Origin: ZC4RG35 sp036375695
GTDB lineage: Bacteria > Actinomycetota > Acidimicrobiia > Spongiisociales > ZC4RG35
Assembly: GCA_036375695.1 (NCBI GenBank)
Contig: DASVBU010000020.1
Location: 34,852 to 98,851 of the forward strand
DNA: 64,000 nucleotides
Direction of reading: 5' to 3'
Positions 1 through 8,718 of the stretch are shown here, one piece after another. Under the pieces are notes generated by a model that saw only the letters and a list, made by a program, of their open reading frames with translations, was not told the origin of the DNA and made no database searches. The position numbers were made by a program, and so were the translations under genes. Within the stretch, counting starts at the first letter, position 1; every line of letters starts with the position of its first letter.

Positions 1-37
1 TGAGCCCGCGGAGAAGGTTCAGATAGCCGCCTCGACT

Positions 38-535
38 ATGGCGGCCTGGCTTGTAAAACCCGCCTTTCCAATTCACCGCAGGTCCGCGGGAATCGTTGCA
101 CTCTGGGTCCTCAGAGTCTCGGTCCACAACGTGTCCAAGCGGCGTCTGGTGAGAGCTTCGGAGTTCGGCCGTCTTCGATTCGAGATTGATTTTCCAAGCG
201 ATTACTACCTCGGATGGAATCGAGGTTTCCTAGGACCGAGAGACGACTGGAGGGTCGGCATTGTGAGCGCTGTTCCCTCGCCCGAAATCACCCTCACCCA
301 TGACCTTGACGTTGGTCAGGTTGCTCGAGACGAGTTTGTATTCGGCCTTCCGGCTTCGACGCACCAGTCGTGGACCGCGCGAGACTTCCCGAGCGTCAGG
401 GTCAAAGTGGTCGAGAACTCCATCACGATCCGAGTCAAGCCGTGGAAACCCAGCCCACTCCGGTTACGCGACGCCTTCAGTCTCTTTCGCAGGGCCTATC
501 GGCGACTCCGGAGGTCTTACAGACCTGTGTATTAG
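38..535 (+). CDS. Hypothetical protein, AT-richer than its surroundings
   Basis: An open frame of 165 codons with no family I recognise. The C-terminal third is very basic (many Arg, ending RRLRRSYRPVY) and the middle is mixed beta-like sequence with several Trp. No signal peptide, membrane segment or catalytic motif is visible. The first 30 or so residues look like translated leader, so the real start may lie further in, for example at the GTG near position 122. Base composition is clearly less GC-rich than in the neighbouring genes, which hints at a recently acquired or poorly conserved gene. It may also be a chance frame. The gene upstream lies outside the window. Confidence 0.35.
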   Translation: MAAWLVKPAFPIHRRSAGIVALWVLRVSVHNVSKRRLVRASEFGRLRFEIDFPSDYYLGWNRGFLGPRDDWRVGIVSAVPSPEITLTHDLDVGQVARDEFVFGLPASTHQSWTARDFPSVRVKVVENSITIRVKPWKPSPLRLRDAFSLFRRAYRRLRRSYRPVY

Positions 536-600
536 GTAGTCCGTGCTCGGCGCAAGCGTCGGGTCGCCTAGCCCGATGAGCGGCGCAGCAGTTCCCGCTC

Positions 601-2094
601 CTAAATCGTCTGCTTGACGAAGTCCCTGAGGTGGCCGGCCAGCCTGTCCAGGGACTTCAGATGGACGTACATCATGTGCCCGGCCTCGTAGTACTCCATC
701 GAGACGTTGGGCCGCACCTCGGGGTCGAGACCCATGTGGCTGAAGGTGTATTCGGTGGCGAAGTAGGGCGTGGCCAGGTCGTAGTAGCCATTGGCGACGA
801 ACACCTTGGTCCCCCGTGAGCGTGACATGACCTCGCGCAGCGCCTCCGAGGTGTCGACGTACTGGTTCTTGAAGTCCTCGTAGTCCCATTTCTGGAGGAC
901 CTCGGCGGACATGATCTCGTAGATCTCGTCGGTGTCGAAGCCGAGCTCCTGACGCAGGAACTGGTTCAGCGCCGACGCCGCCACGCCTCCCGTGGCGTCC
1001 AGGCTGGGGTCGGCCTCGATGCCGTCGCCGGCGGGGACGCGGTCGATCCCCGTGTAGCGGGAGTCGATCCTGCCCACGGTGCGCCTGCGGTCCCGGAGCA
1101 ACTCCTTGCAGAAGCGGAGGATGTTGACCCTCAGGTCGTAGTGGTCGACGTACTCCTCATCGAGACCGGTGTAGGCGGCCATCCGCTTCACGATCCGGCC
1201 CCGGGTCTTCGGATCCAGGTCGTCCCCCTTGGCCAGGGCCGTCCAGTAGTCACCGACGGCGAACTCCTCCACCTCTTCGAGGAAATCGGTCAGCTTCTCG
1301 TCCTGGAGCTTCTTGGGGAGCCGGCGGTGGTACCAGGCCGTGGCGGCGTAGCTCGGCAGGAAGAGCATGTAGGGAAGGTCGTTGCCCGGCGGGAAGAGCT
1401 TCCAGGCGACATCCGACTTGACGGTCTGGTAGTTGAGGACCGCCGAGATGAGCATGATCCCGTTGAACTCGACGTTGTACCGGGTGAACAGCTCCCGGGC
1501 GAGACCCGCTGCCCGCAGGGTCCCGTAGCTCTCCCCCGCCAGGTACTTGGGCGACGCCCAGCGGCCGTTCCGGTTCAGGTACCGGACGATGAACGCGGCG
1601 AAGGCCTCGATGTCCTTCTTGAAGTGATAGAAGTCCTTGGCATCGTCCTTGTCGGCCGTGCGGGACAAGCCGGTGCCCATGGCGTCGATGCAGACGACGT
1701 CACAGACGTCGAGGATCGACTGCGGGTTGTCGACGAGACGACCCTGCATGCCGACCTTGAAGCCGTCCTCGTCGAAGTGCATCCGCTTCGGCCCGAACAG
1801 GCCGAGGTTGAGCCAGACGGTCGAGGAGCCGGGCCCCCCGTTGAAGCAGAACAGGACCGGCCGTTCGGCGGGGTCGGCGCCGTCCTGGGTGTAGTCGACG
1901 TAGAAGAAGGAGACCTTCTTGTCCGCCACCTCGAACACCTGGGTGGCGGCGCGGGCGGTGTACGAGACCTTCGTGCGGCCGAACGTCCCGGTGAGCTTCT
2001 TCGAGGCCTCCTGCTCTGAGATCTCGGGCGTCTTCTTCTCGTCTTCCCGGGCTTCTTCCTTGGTCTCTTCCGTCTTGTCTTCGTCCTTGGCCAT
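601..2094 (-). CDS. S10 family serine carboxypeptidase-like protein
   Basis: Predicted alpha/beta-hydrolase peptidase removing C-terminal residues. The oxyanion-region motif NGGPGSS lies at residues 85-91, the nucleophile elbow GESYG at 187-191 (Ser189), and the acid and base are probably Asp439 (GYYDLATP) and His473 (EAGHMMY), so the triad looks complete. The length of 497 residues is normal for S10. The N-terminus is about 30 very acidic and lysine-rich residues with no signal peptide, unusual because classical S10 enzymes are secreted or vacuolar. A TAGCCT box (2106-2101) ends 6 bases before the ATG, so the mRNA is probably leaderless. The gene is divergent from the YgjP-like gene. Confidence 0.88.
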   Translation of the reverse strand: MAKDEDKTEETKEEAREDEKKTPEISEQEASKKLTGTFGRTKVSYTARAATQVFEVADKKVSFFYVDYTQDGADPAERPVLFCFNGGPGSSTVWLNLGLFGPKRMHFDEDGFKVGMQGRLVDNPQSILDVCDVVCIDAMGTGLSRTADKDDAKDFYHFKKDIEAFAAFIVRYLNRNGRWASPKYLAGESYGTLRAAGLARELFTRYNVEFNGIMLISAVLNYQTVKSDVAWKLFPPGNDLPYMLFLPSYAATAWYHRRLPKKLQDEKLTDFLEEVEEFAVGDYWTALAKGDDLDPKTRGRIVKRMAAYTGLDEEYVDHYDLRVNILRFCKELLRDRRRTVGRIDSRYTGIDRVPAGDGIEADPSLDATGGVAASALNQFLRQELGFDTDEIYEIMSAEVLQKWDYEDFKNQYVDTSEALREVMSRSRGTKVFVANGYYDLATPYFATEYTFSHMGLDPEVRPNVSMEYYEAGHMMYVHLKSLDRLAGHLRDFVKQTI

Positions 2095-2163
2095 GACGGG
2101 AGGCTAGAGCCCCGCGAGCGGGGAGTCCCCGAATCCGTCCCCATCCCTCGTTACGGTCGCATC
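2095..2163. promoter_or_regulatory. Divergent leaderless promoter region with a central palindrome
   Basis: The 69-bp gap between the S10 peptidase and the YgjP-like gene holds two opposed -10-like boxes: TAGCCT (2106-2101, minus strand) and TACGGT (2152-2157, plus strand). Each ends exactly 6 bases from its start codon. Between them lies a perfect palindrome, CCCCGC-GA-GCGGGG (2110-2123), which could be an operator shared by both genes. The role of the palindrome is inferred from position only. Confidence 0.45.
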
Positions 2164-2673
2164 ATGAGGCCTTCGCAGATGACCGATGTCCCCGTCGAAG
2201 TGTTGCGCAGCCCGCGTCGCCGCCGCACCGCTCAGGCCCGCTTCGAGCATGGCCGCTTCCGGGTGATGGTTCCCTCGGGCCTGCCTGCCGATGAGGAGGC
2301 CCGGGTGGTCGCCGATCTCGTCGCCAAGGTTCGCCGACGGCTCGACTCGGGGAGCGTCGACCTGGAGAAGAGGGCCCGCGTCCTGGCCGCCCGATACGGC
2401 CTCCCCCGGCCGAGGGAGATCGTCTGGTCCTCACGGCAGGCCCGGCGCTGGGGGTCCTGCACGCCGTCAGACGAGCGGATCCGGATATCCGACCGGCTCA
2501 CCTCGGTTCCCGAGTGGGTCCTGGACGCGGTGATCGTCCATGAACTGGCCCATCTCGCGGTGCCGGGACACGGGCCCGAGTTCGAGGAGCTGGTGGGGCG
2601 CTATCCGCTCACGGAGCGCGCCACCGGGTATCTCATGGCGTTGGAGCGGGTCGACCCCGCCCCGTCGTCATGA
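2164..2673 (+). CDS. YgjP-like (DUF45/SprT-like) zinc metalloprotease
   Basis: Predicted cytoplasmic zinc-dependent metallohydrolase of the YgjP/WLM group. The HELAH motif near residues 124-128 supplies two zinc ligands and the catalytic Glu. The following GHGPEFEEL supplies the third His, as in YgjP-type HExxH-x-H proteins. The length of 169 residues is shorter than the roughly 230 of many YgjP proteins and fits the compact actinobacterial form. The N-terminal half is a beta-rich basic domain (VLRSPRRRRTAQARFEHG). The start is supported by a TACGGT box 6 bases upstream. The 3' end overlaps the end of the convergent PspC gene by 6 bases. The in vivo substrate is unknown for the family. Confidence 0.85.
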   Translation: MRPSQMTDVPVEVLRSPRRRRTAQARFEHGRFRVMVPSGLPADEEARVVADLVAKVRRRLDSGSVDLEKRARVLAARYGLPRPREIVWSSRQARRWGSCTPSDERIRISDRLTSVPEWVLDAVIVHELAHLAVPGHGPEFEELVGRYPLTERATGYLMALERVDPAPSS

Positions 2674-2874
2674 CCCGGCCGGCTTCTCCGGGATGATGAT
2701 CATCATGATCAGGTAGGCGACGATCCCGGGGAAGAAGACGCTGCTCATGCTGAGCACCACATAGCCGACCCGGACGAGGGTTGGGTCCCAGCCGAAGTAC
2801 TCGGCGATGCCTCCGCAGACGCCGCCGATCATCCGATCGGTCCTCGACCGGTAGAGGCGTCTCGTCTCGGTCAT
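2668..2874 (-). CDS. PspC domain-containing small membrane protein
   Basis: A 68-residue PspC-domain protein. The N-terminal amphipathic part (LYRSRTDRMIGGVCGGIAEY) carries the family's GVCGGIAEYF signature and is followed by two hydrophobic stretches at roughly residues 30-45 and 47-62. PspC domains associate with envelope-stress responses, but in actinobacteria many are standalone proteins of unknown role. It begins 3 bases after the E2 stop codon and is probably the last gene of the dehydrogenase operon, a pairing I would not predict from function. Confidence 0.85.
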   Translation of the reverse strand: MTETRRLYRSRTDRMIGGVCGGIAEYFGWDPTLVRVGYVVLSMSSVFFPGIVAYLIMMIIIPEKPAGS

Positions 2875-2877
2875 GGT

Positions 2878-4206
2878 TCATCCAGTCAGGAAGAGCGCAG
2901 GTTCTTCCAGGTTCTCCATCAGCAGTGCCATGAATCGACGGCCCTGCGCCCCGTCGATCACACGATGATCGTACGAGAGCGAGAGTGGCATCACGGGGGC
3001 GACGCCGATCTCGTCGTCGTACACCACCGGCTTGGGGCGGGCCATGCCCACCGAGAGGATGGCGGTGGTGCCGTAGGGGACGATGGGCGTCCCGTGTCCG
3101 CCGCCGACCGCGCCGATGTTGGAGACGGTGAAGGTCTGACCCGTCAGTTCCTCCACGCTCAGGGTACGGGCACGGGCGCCTTCTCCCAGACGACGGACCT
3201 CGGCGGCCAACTCCAGGACGCTCTTGGAGCCGGCGTCACGGATCACCGCCACCATCAGGCCCTCGGGCGTGTCGACGGCGATGCCCACGTCAGCCCGCTC
3301 GTGGACGACGAGGTCGTCTCCATCGATGGTGGCATTGAACTCGGGGAACTCGGCCAAGGCGGGCACGACCGCCTTCACCACCAGGGCCTCGATCGGGATC
3401 TTGGTGTCGTGTCGATTGCTCAGCGCCTCTCGCACCTCGAGGAGACGCGTGGCGTCGATGTCGTCGAACGTGGTGACGTGCGGGATCTCGGCCCAGCTCT
3501 TCGCCATGTTGGCGGCGATGGTGCGGCGGAGCCGGGTCATCGGACGTCTGCTCGGCTGGGGCCGTTCGGCCGCCGGGAGCTGGGGCGCAGGCGCCGCGGT
3601 CCCGGCCGCAGGCGCCGCGGTCGTGATGGCCGATTCGGTGCTCGGGGCGGATGCGGCGGCGATGGCACGCTCGACGTCCTCCCTGGTGATGCGACCACCC
3701 GGGCCGGTCCCGCTCACCTGGGTCAGGTCGATGCCGTGGTCCCGGGCCAGCTTGCGCACAACCGGGAGCGCCTTGACCGTGGACGCCGCAGCCGGTTCGG
3801 CGGCCGGTCCCCCCGACGACAGGATTTCCGCCTCCTCGGTGATCGTGCCCACGATTGGCGCGCTCGTCGCCGGCTGTTCCACTGCGGGCTCGGCCGTCGG
3901 GGGGCTCGATGGCGCTCTCACCGAATCGTGCGCCGACTGGCTCTCCGCCGCCTCGGACGGCATCTCACCCGGCTCACCGATGACGACGAGGACGGAGCCG
4001 ACGGCGACGGTCTCGCCCTCGGCTGCGCCATGGCTCAGCACCACACCCGCAAAGGGCGATGGGATCTCGACCACCGCCTTGTCGGTCTCGAGCTCGACGA
4101 CAGGCTGGTCCTGTTCGACATACCCGCCCACGGGAACCAGCCAGCGGACGATCTCCGCCTCGGTGAGGCCTTCGCCAATGTCGGGGAGTCTGAACTCTCG
4201 GGCCAC
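2878..4206 (-). CDS. pdhC: Dihydrolipoamide acyltransferase (E2) of a 2-oxoacid dehydrogenase complex
   Basis: E2 core enzyme that passes the acyl group from E1 to CoA through a swinging lipoyl arm. One N-terminal lipoyl domain has the lipoylated Lys at about residue 43 (ELETDKAVVE). An Ala/Pro-rich linker follows, then a peripheral-subunit-binding domain (KLARDHGIDL...GRITREDVERA) and the catalytic domain with the DHRVIDG signature (catalytic His about 414). At 442 residues it is typical for a one-lipoyl E2. The GTG start at 4206 shares a base with the TAG stop of the E1 beta gene, indicating translational coupling. A longer frame upstream lies inside the E1 beta gene and is ignored. Pyruvate or branched-chain specificity cannot be read from sequence. 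Confidence 0.93.
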   Translation of the reverse strand: MAREFRLPDIGEGLTEAEIVRWLVPVGGYVEQDQPVVELETDKAVVEIPSPFAGVVLSHGAAEGETVAVGSVLVVIGEPGEMPSEAAESQSAHDSVRAPSSPPTAEPAVEQPATSAPIVGTITEEAEILSSGGPAAEPAAASTVKALPVVRKLARDHGIDLTQVSGTGPGGRITREDVERAIAAASAPSTESAITTAAPAAGTAAPAPQLPAAERPQPSRRPMTRLRRTIAANMAKSWAEIPHVTTFDDIDATRLLEVREALSNRHDTKIPIEALVVKAVVPALAEFPEFNATIDGDDLVVHERADVGIAVDTPEGLMVAVIRDAGSKSVLELAAEVRRLGEGARARTLSVEELTGQTFTVSNIGAVGGGHGTPIVPYGTTAILSVGMARPKPVVYDDEIGVAPVMPLSLSYDHRVIDGAQGRRFMALLMENLEEPALFLTG

Positions 4207-5183
4207 TAGTCCTCCAGTGCGTTCTCGGCGGCGGTGACGATGCGCTCCACTGACGGAAGGTAGTGATGCTCCGACCGCTTGAGGGGGAAGATGGTGTCCC
4301 ACCCCGTGACCCGCCGCACGGGTGTCTTCAACGAATAGAGGGCTCGCTCCTGGATGGTGGCGGCCACCTCGGCGCCGAGCCCAGCCGTGAATGGCGCCTC
4401 GTGGACCACCACCGCCCGGCCGGTCTTCTCGACGCTGGCGACGATGCCGTCGCGATCCAGCGGCGACAGGGTGCGGAGGTCGAGGACCTCGACCGAGACC
4501 CCGGCCTCTCCGAGGATGGTGGCGGCCTGGCGGGTCTCTCGCATCATCGCCCCCCAGGAGATCAGGGTCACGTCGGTGCCCTCGCGTTCGACACGCAGCG
4601 GGCCGATGTCGACCCGGTAGTAGATCTCGGGGACCTGTTCCTTCACCGCCCTGTACAGGCGGATCGGCTCGAGGAAGATCACCGGGTCGGGGTCCTCGAT
4701 GGCGGCGAGGAGGAGCCCGCGGGCGTCCCTCGGAGTCGAGGGGACCACGACCTTGATCCCCGGGATGTGGACGTAGGCGGCTTCGGTGGACTCGGAGTGG
4801 TGCTCGGCGGCGCCGATCCCGCCGCCGTAGGGGATACGGATCACCATCGGCGCGCTGTACCGATGGTTGCTCCGGTTCCGGATCCGGGCGACGTGGTTGA
4901 CGATCTGGTCGTAGGCGGGATAGGAGAATCCCAGGAACTGGATCTCGGCGACCGGTCGCAACCCCGCCATCGCCAGCCCGAATGCGGCACCGACGATCCC
5001 CGACTCGGCCACGGGCGTGTCCGCCACCCGCTCCGCCCCGTATTTGGCGCGAAGACCATCGGTGACCCGGAAGACGCCACCTGCGCGTCCCACGTCCTCA
5101 CCCAGGACCATCACCCGATCGTCCGCGGCCATGGCGGTGTCGAGGGCTGAGTTGATCGCCTGGGCGATGTTGAGCTCAGCCAC
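4206..5183 (-). CDS. pdhB: 2-oxoacid dehydrogenase E1 component, beta subunit
   Basis: Beta subunit of the thiamine-diphosphate-dependent E1 decarboxylase. Typical features are the N-terminal NIAQAINSALD stretch, the LGEDVGRAGGVFRVT segment near the cofactor site, PVAESGIVGAAFGLA, and the C-terminal transketolase-like domain (LDLRTLSPLDRD). The length of 325 residues is standard. I place the start at the GTG at 5183, overlapping the 3' end of the alpha-subunit gene by 8 bases. The frame extends upstream but only as an Arg/Ser-rich shadow of the alpha gene. It forms an operon with E1 alpha and E2. No E3 (lipoamide dehydrogenase) gene is present, so E3 must be encoded elsewhere. Confidence 0.93.
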   Translation of the reverse strand: MAELNIAQAINSALDTAMAADDRVMVLGEDVGRAGGVFRVTDGLRAKYGAERVADTPVAESGIVGAAFGLAMAGLRPVAEIQFLGFSYPAYDQIVNHVARIRNRSNHRYSAPMVIRIPYGGGIGAAEHHSESTEAAYVHIPGIKVVVPSTPRDARGLLLAAIEDPDPVIFLEPIRLYRAVKEQVPEIYYRVDIGPLRVEREGTDVTLISWGAMMRETRQAATILGEAGVSVEVLDLRTLSPLDRDGIVASVEKTGRAVVVHEAPFTAGLGAEVAATIQERALYSLKTPVRRVTGWDTIFPLKRSEHHYLPSVERIVTAAENALED

Positions 5184-6312
5184 CCCCGGTGGCCTCCTTC
5201 TCCTGCTCGACCAGGTTGGGGGTCGGCTCGGCGAACATCCGGCGGAACATGTCACCGGGCTCGGGCGCCGGAATCGCCTCCGCCCAGGCGACCGCCTCCT
5301 CGATGCGGTTCGACGCCTCGGTCTCCAATTGCTGCTGCCAGCCCGGGTCCCAGGCACCGGACCGCTCCAGGAGCTTCCTCACCCGCTCCAACGGATCGAG
5401 GCTCTCCCAGGCCGCGACTTCGGACTCCTTCCGGTAGCGGCCGGGGTCGTCGGCGGTGGTGTGCGGCCCGAGACGGTAGGTGACCGCCTCGATGAAGCTC
5501 GGCCCCTCGCCGGCACGGGCGCGGTCTGCCGCCTCCCTGACGGCGGCGAGCACGGCGACCACGTCGTTTCCGTCGACACGCACGCCCGGCATCCCGTATG
5601 CGATGGCCTTGTCGGCGATGGTCTCCGAGCGGGTCTGCTCCTCGACCGGGTGGGAGATGGCCCAGCCGTTGTTCTGGCAGAAGAAGACCGTCGGGGTCTC
5701 GTAGACGGCGGCGAAGTTCATCGCCTCGTGGAAGTCTCCTTCCGAGGTGGCGCCGTCACCGAACGAGGTGAGCGCGATGCGGTCGGTGCCCCTGAGCTTC
5801 TCCGCCCACGCCAGCCCGACTGCGTGGATCATGTGCCCGCCGACGGTGATCGACGGCGGCAGGACGTTGACGTCTTCGGGGACCTCTCCCCCGCGCTCGT
5901 CGCCGGTGCGGCCGAGGATGAGGAGCCTCCACGGGTAGCCGGCCTTCCAGTTGAGGGCCGCGTCCCTATAGGTGCCGGCCACCCAGTCGCCAGGACGGAG
6001 CGCCGCGGCGGCGCCGATCTGAGCCGCCTCCTGCCCGCGGAACGGCGCGTAGGTGGCGAGACGGCCCTGACGTTGCATCGCCATCGATTTCTCGTCATAG
6101 ACCCGGGCCTCGACCATGTCCGCGTAGAGGGACTTCATCTCCTCGAGCGTGACGGGGAGTCGATCGCGAACGGTTCCGTCGGGGTTGATCAGGTTGAACA
6201 TGGAGCTGTCTTCGGGCGAAGTCTGCCCTGCCGCGCGAAGCGATGTCGTCTCGCCTTCGGTCGGGATCAGCGCTTCGAGCCCGCGGCCCAGCCCGGCCCT
6301 TCGTGAGCTCAC
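5176..6312 (-). CDS. pdhA: 2-oxoacid (probably pyruvate) dehydrogenase E1 alpha subunit with a ParB-like N-terminal peptide
   Basis: Alpha subunit of the E1 decarboxylase. The thiamine-diphosphate motif runs from GDGATSEGD (about 185-193) to QNNGWAIS, and the phosphorylation-loop-like YRLGPHTTADDPGRYR segment is present. The conserved enzyme begins around residue 38 (MFNLINPDG). Ahead of it, residues 1-18 read MSSRRAGLGRGLEALIPT, which matches the ParA-contacting N-terminus of ParB proteins (LGRGLxALIP). The GTG start at 6312 has a purine-rich AGGAAAGGGA upstream. The alternative ATG at 6201 has no ribosome-binding site. The gene heads the E1-E2 operon and lies 69 bp downstream of ftsK. Enzyme identity is firm; the meaning of the N-terminus is open. 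Confidence 0.93.
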   Translation of the reverse strand: MSSRRAGLGRGLEALIPTEGETTSLRAAGQTSPEDSSMFNLINPDGTVRDRLPVTLEEMKSLYADMVEARVYDEKSMAMQRQGRLATYAPFRGQEAAQIGAAAALRPGDWVAGTYRDAALNWKAGYPWRLLILGRTGDERGGEVPEDVNVLPPSITVGGHMIHAVGLAWAEKLRGTDRIALTSFGDGATSEGDFHEAMNFAAVYETPTVFFCQNNGWAISHPVEEQTRSETIADKAIAYGMPGVRVDGNDVVAVLAAVREAADRARAGEGPSFIEAVTYRLGPHTTADDPGRYRKESEVAAWESLDPLERVRKLLERSGAWDPGWQQQLETEASNRIEEAVAWAEAIPAPEPGDMFRRMFAEPTPNLVEQEKEATGGG

Positions 6313-6381
6313 GTCTGGATGGTCCCTTTCCTCTGCCCCTATCGGAAACCCGAGCTTAACCGCCGGTCGCCGGGTCTCCGA

Positions 6382-8664
6382 TCAGACCCGAGAGGACTCG
6401 GACTCGAGCAGCTCCTCCAACTCCTCGACAGTCATCAGGACCTCACGCGCCTTGGAGCCCTGCGACGGCCCGACGACCCCTTTGCGCTCCAGCGCGTCCA
6501 TCACCCGGCCGGCGCGAGCGAAGCCGATGCGGAGCTTCCTCTGCAGCATCGATGTCGACCCGAGCTGGGATCGGACCACCAGCTCCATGGCCTGGCGCAC
6601 CAGCTCGCCGTCGACGTCGTCCTCGTCCTCGGTGTCGGAGGCCGACGAGGGCGGCGGCTCGAGCACCCTGTCCTCGTACTGGGCGTCCCTCTGCGCCTTG
6701 ACCCATTCCACTACGGCGTGGATCTCGCTCTCGCGCACCCAGGCGCCCTGGATGCGCTGCGGACGGGGCTCCTTGGCCGTGACCACCAGCATGTCGCCCA
6801 TCCCGACCAGCTTCTCGGCGCCGGCAGAGTCGATGATCACCCGGCTGTCGGTCTGGGAGGCGACGCTGAAGGCGAGACGGCTCGGGATGTTGGCCTTGAT
6901 CACACCGGTGATCACGTCCACGGAGGGGCGCTGCGTGGCGATGACCAGGTGGATGCCGACGGCCCGGGCCATCTGGGCGATGCGCACGATCGACTCCTCC
7001 ACCTCGCGGCCCGCCACCATCATCAGGTCGTTGAGCTCGTCGATGACCACGACGACGTAGGGGAAGCGATCGAAGCCCTCGGGGTCGAGCTGGCCCTTGT
7101 CCAGCTTCTCCCGATAGCCCTCGATGTCCCTCACCTTGGCCTCGTTGAGCAGGTCGTAGCGGCGGTCCATCTCCGCCACCACCCACTTGAGGGCGTCGTT
7201 GGCCTTCTTCGGGTTGGTGATCACCCGGGTGAGCAGGTGTGGCACCCCGTCGTACTGGCCCAGCTCGACCCGCTTCGGGTCGACGAGGATGAGCCGGACG
7301 TCGTCGGGGTGTGTCCGCATCAAGAGCGAGGTGACGATGGAGTTGATGCACGACGACTTGCCGGCCCCGGTGGCGCCCGCGATCAGGACATGGGGCAACT
7401 CGGCGAGATTGAGCAGCTTCGGGTTGCCCGAGATGTCGAGACCGAGCCCGATGGTCAGCGGCGGGTGCGGCATCGCCGCTTCCGCGCTGGAGAGGATGTC
7501 ACCCAGCGAGACGAGGCGACGCTTCTGGTTGGGCACCTCGACACCGATGGCCTGCTTCCCCGGGATCGGGACGATGAGGCGGATGTCCGGTGTGGCCAGT
7601 GCATAGGCGATGTCGTGGGCGAGGTTGGAGACACGGTTCACCTTGACCCCGGGCGCCAGGGCGATCTCATACCGGGTCACGGTCGGCCCGGGAGTGATCC
7701 GGGTCAGCGTGGCGTCGACACCATGCTGGAGGAGGGTCTCCTCGAGACGGCGCGCCGTCTCGTCCAGCGCCTTCCTGTTGATGTCGCCGCCGGTGCCGGG
7801 TTCGAGCAGGTCGAGCGGCGGGAGGCGGTAGCCGCCCGGCGCAGCCGAGGCCGGGAGCGAGGTCGGCTTGGCGTGCTTCGGTGTCCGGTTGGTGGCCGGC
7901 TTCTCCGATGCCTTGCGCTTCGGCTTGGGTTTCTCGTGCTTGCCACGCGGGACGGCGACCACCGGCTGCGACGCCGGCACGGTGGCCAGCTTGTCGACCG
8001 GGCCTGCTTCGAGGAAGGCCGATCGGGCGAAGTCCCGCACCGAGCGCGCCATCGCCCCCACACCCAGGAACAGTTCCCGCACGGTCGTCTTCGTCATGAC
8101 GAGGACTCCGACCGCGACGGTGAACGCCAGGATCACGAAGGCGCCCCAGTGGCCCACCACGCGACGCAACGGGAAGGCGATCAGGGCGCCGACGGCACCG
8201 CCCCGCTCCTGGACCAGTTCGATGTTCGGCTGGAGGGCGTATGCCCCGGTCAGCAGGTGGAACAGGGCGAGGGTGCCGATGAAGGTGGTCAGTCCACCCA
8301 GCGTGAGACGACGAGCTCCATGGCGCGAGTTGCCCACGATCAGGGCGACACCGATCCCGGCGAGGGCGGCGGGGACGACGAAGCGCCACACCCCGAAGAG
8401 GAACCTGCCCCCGGTGGCGATGCCCCGCCCCACCGGCCCGGCCAGATCGAAGAAGGAAAGGGTGACGAGGATGGCGAGGACCATGAGGAGCAGACCCCAG
8501 ACGTCATCGGTCTGGCGTCCCAGTGTCTCCCTCAATCCGGTCCGCATGCCGGCCAGCGCCCGGCCCATGCGTCGGAAGAGGCTCTCCCGCTTGTTCCTAC
8601 CGCTCTTCTTGGGGGACACCCGTCTCCGCCCGGACCCCTTCCGGGTGGGTGTCCTGCTTGGCAT
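6382..8664 (-). CDS. ftsK: FtsK/SpoIIIE DNA translocase
   Basis: Septal DNA pump that clears chromosomes from the division plane. After a basic N-terminus come about four hydrophobic membrane segments (roughly residues 55-190), a Pro/Lys-rich linker and the motor domain with Walker A GATGAGKS (about 432) and Walker B VVVIDELNDLMM. A C-terminal winged-helix gamma domain (LGSTSMLQRKLRIGFARAGRVMD) recognises orienting DNA sequences. The length of 760 residues is at the compact end for actinobacteria. A TATTCT box (8678-8673) ends 8 bases before the ATG, suggesting a leaderless mRNA. The order dapA-rnj-ftsK matches mycobacteria. Confidence 0.95.
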   Translation of the reverse strand: MPSRTPTRKGSGRRRVSPKKSGRNKRESLFRRMGRALAGMRTGLRETLGRQTDDVWGLLLMVLAILVTLSFFDLAGPVGRGIATGGRFLFGVWRFVVPAALAGIGVALIVGNSRHGARRLTLGGLTTFIGTLALFHLLTGAYALQPNIELVQERGGAVGALIAFPLRRVVGHWGAFVILAFTVAVGVLVMTKTTVRELFLGVGAMARSVRDFARSAFLEAGPVDKLATVPASQPVVAVPRGKHEKPKPKRKASEKPATNRTPKHAKPTSLPASAAPGGYRLPPLDLLEPGTGGDINRKALDETARRLEETLLQHGVDATLTRITPGPTVTRYEIALAPGVKVNRVSNLAHDIAYALATPDIRLIVPIPGKQAIGVEVPNQKRRLVSLGDILSSAEAAMPHPPLTIGLGLDISGNPKLLNLAELPHVLIAGATGAGKSSCINSIVTSLLMRTHPDDVRLILVDPKRVELGQYDGVPHLLTRVITNPKKANDALKWVVAEMDRRYDLLNEAKVRDIEGYREKLDKGQLDPEGFDRFPYVVVVIDELNDLMMVAGREVEESIVRIAQMARAVGIHLVIATQRPSVDVITGVIKANIPSRLAFSVASQTDSRVIIDSAGAEKLVGMGDMLVVTAKEPRPQRIQGAWVRESEIHAVVEWVKAQRDAQYEDRVLEPPPSSASDTEDEDDVDGELVRQAMELVVRSQLGSTSMLQRKLRIGFARAGRVMDALERKGVVGPSQGSKAREVLMTVEELEELLESESSRV

Positions 8665-8718
8665 TGCTGCTGAGAATAGCCGTGAAACGCCCTAGTGACG
8701 GGATCTTTCTGGAGCAGG

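Noticed and set aside
5176..6201. Shorter E1 alpha starting at ATG 6201
   Set aside because: No ribosome-binding sequence precedes it, and the upstream GTG start fits both a purine-rich site and a coherent ParB-like peptide. It remains possible as a second product.
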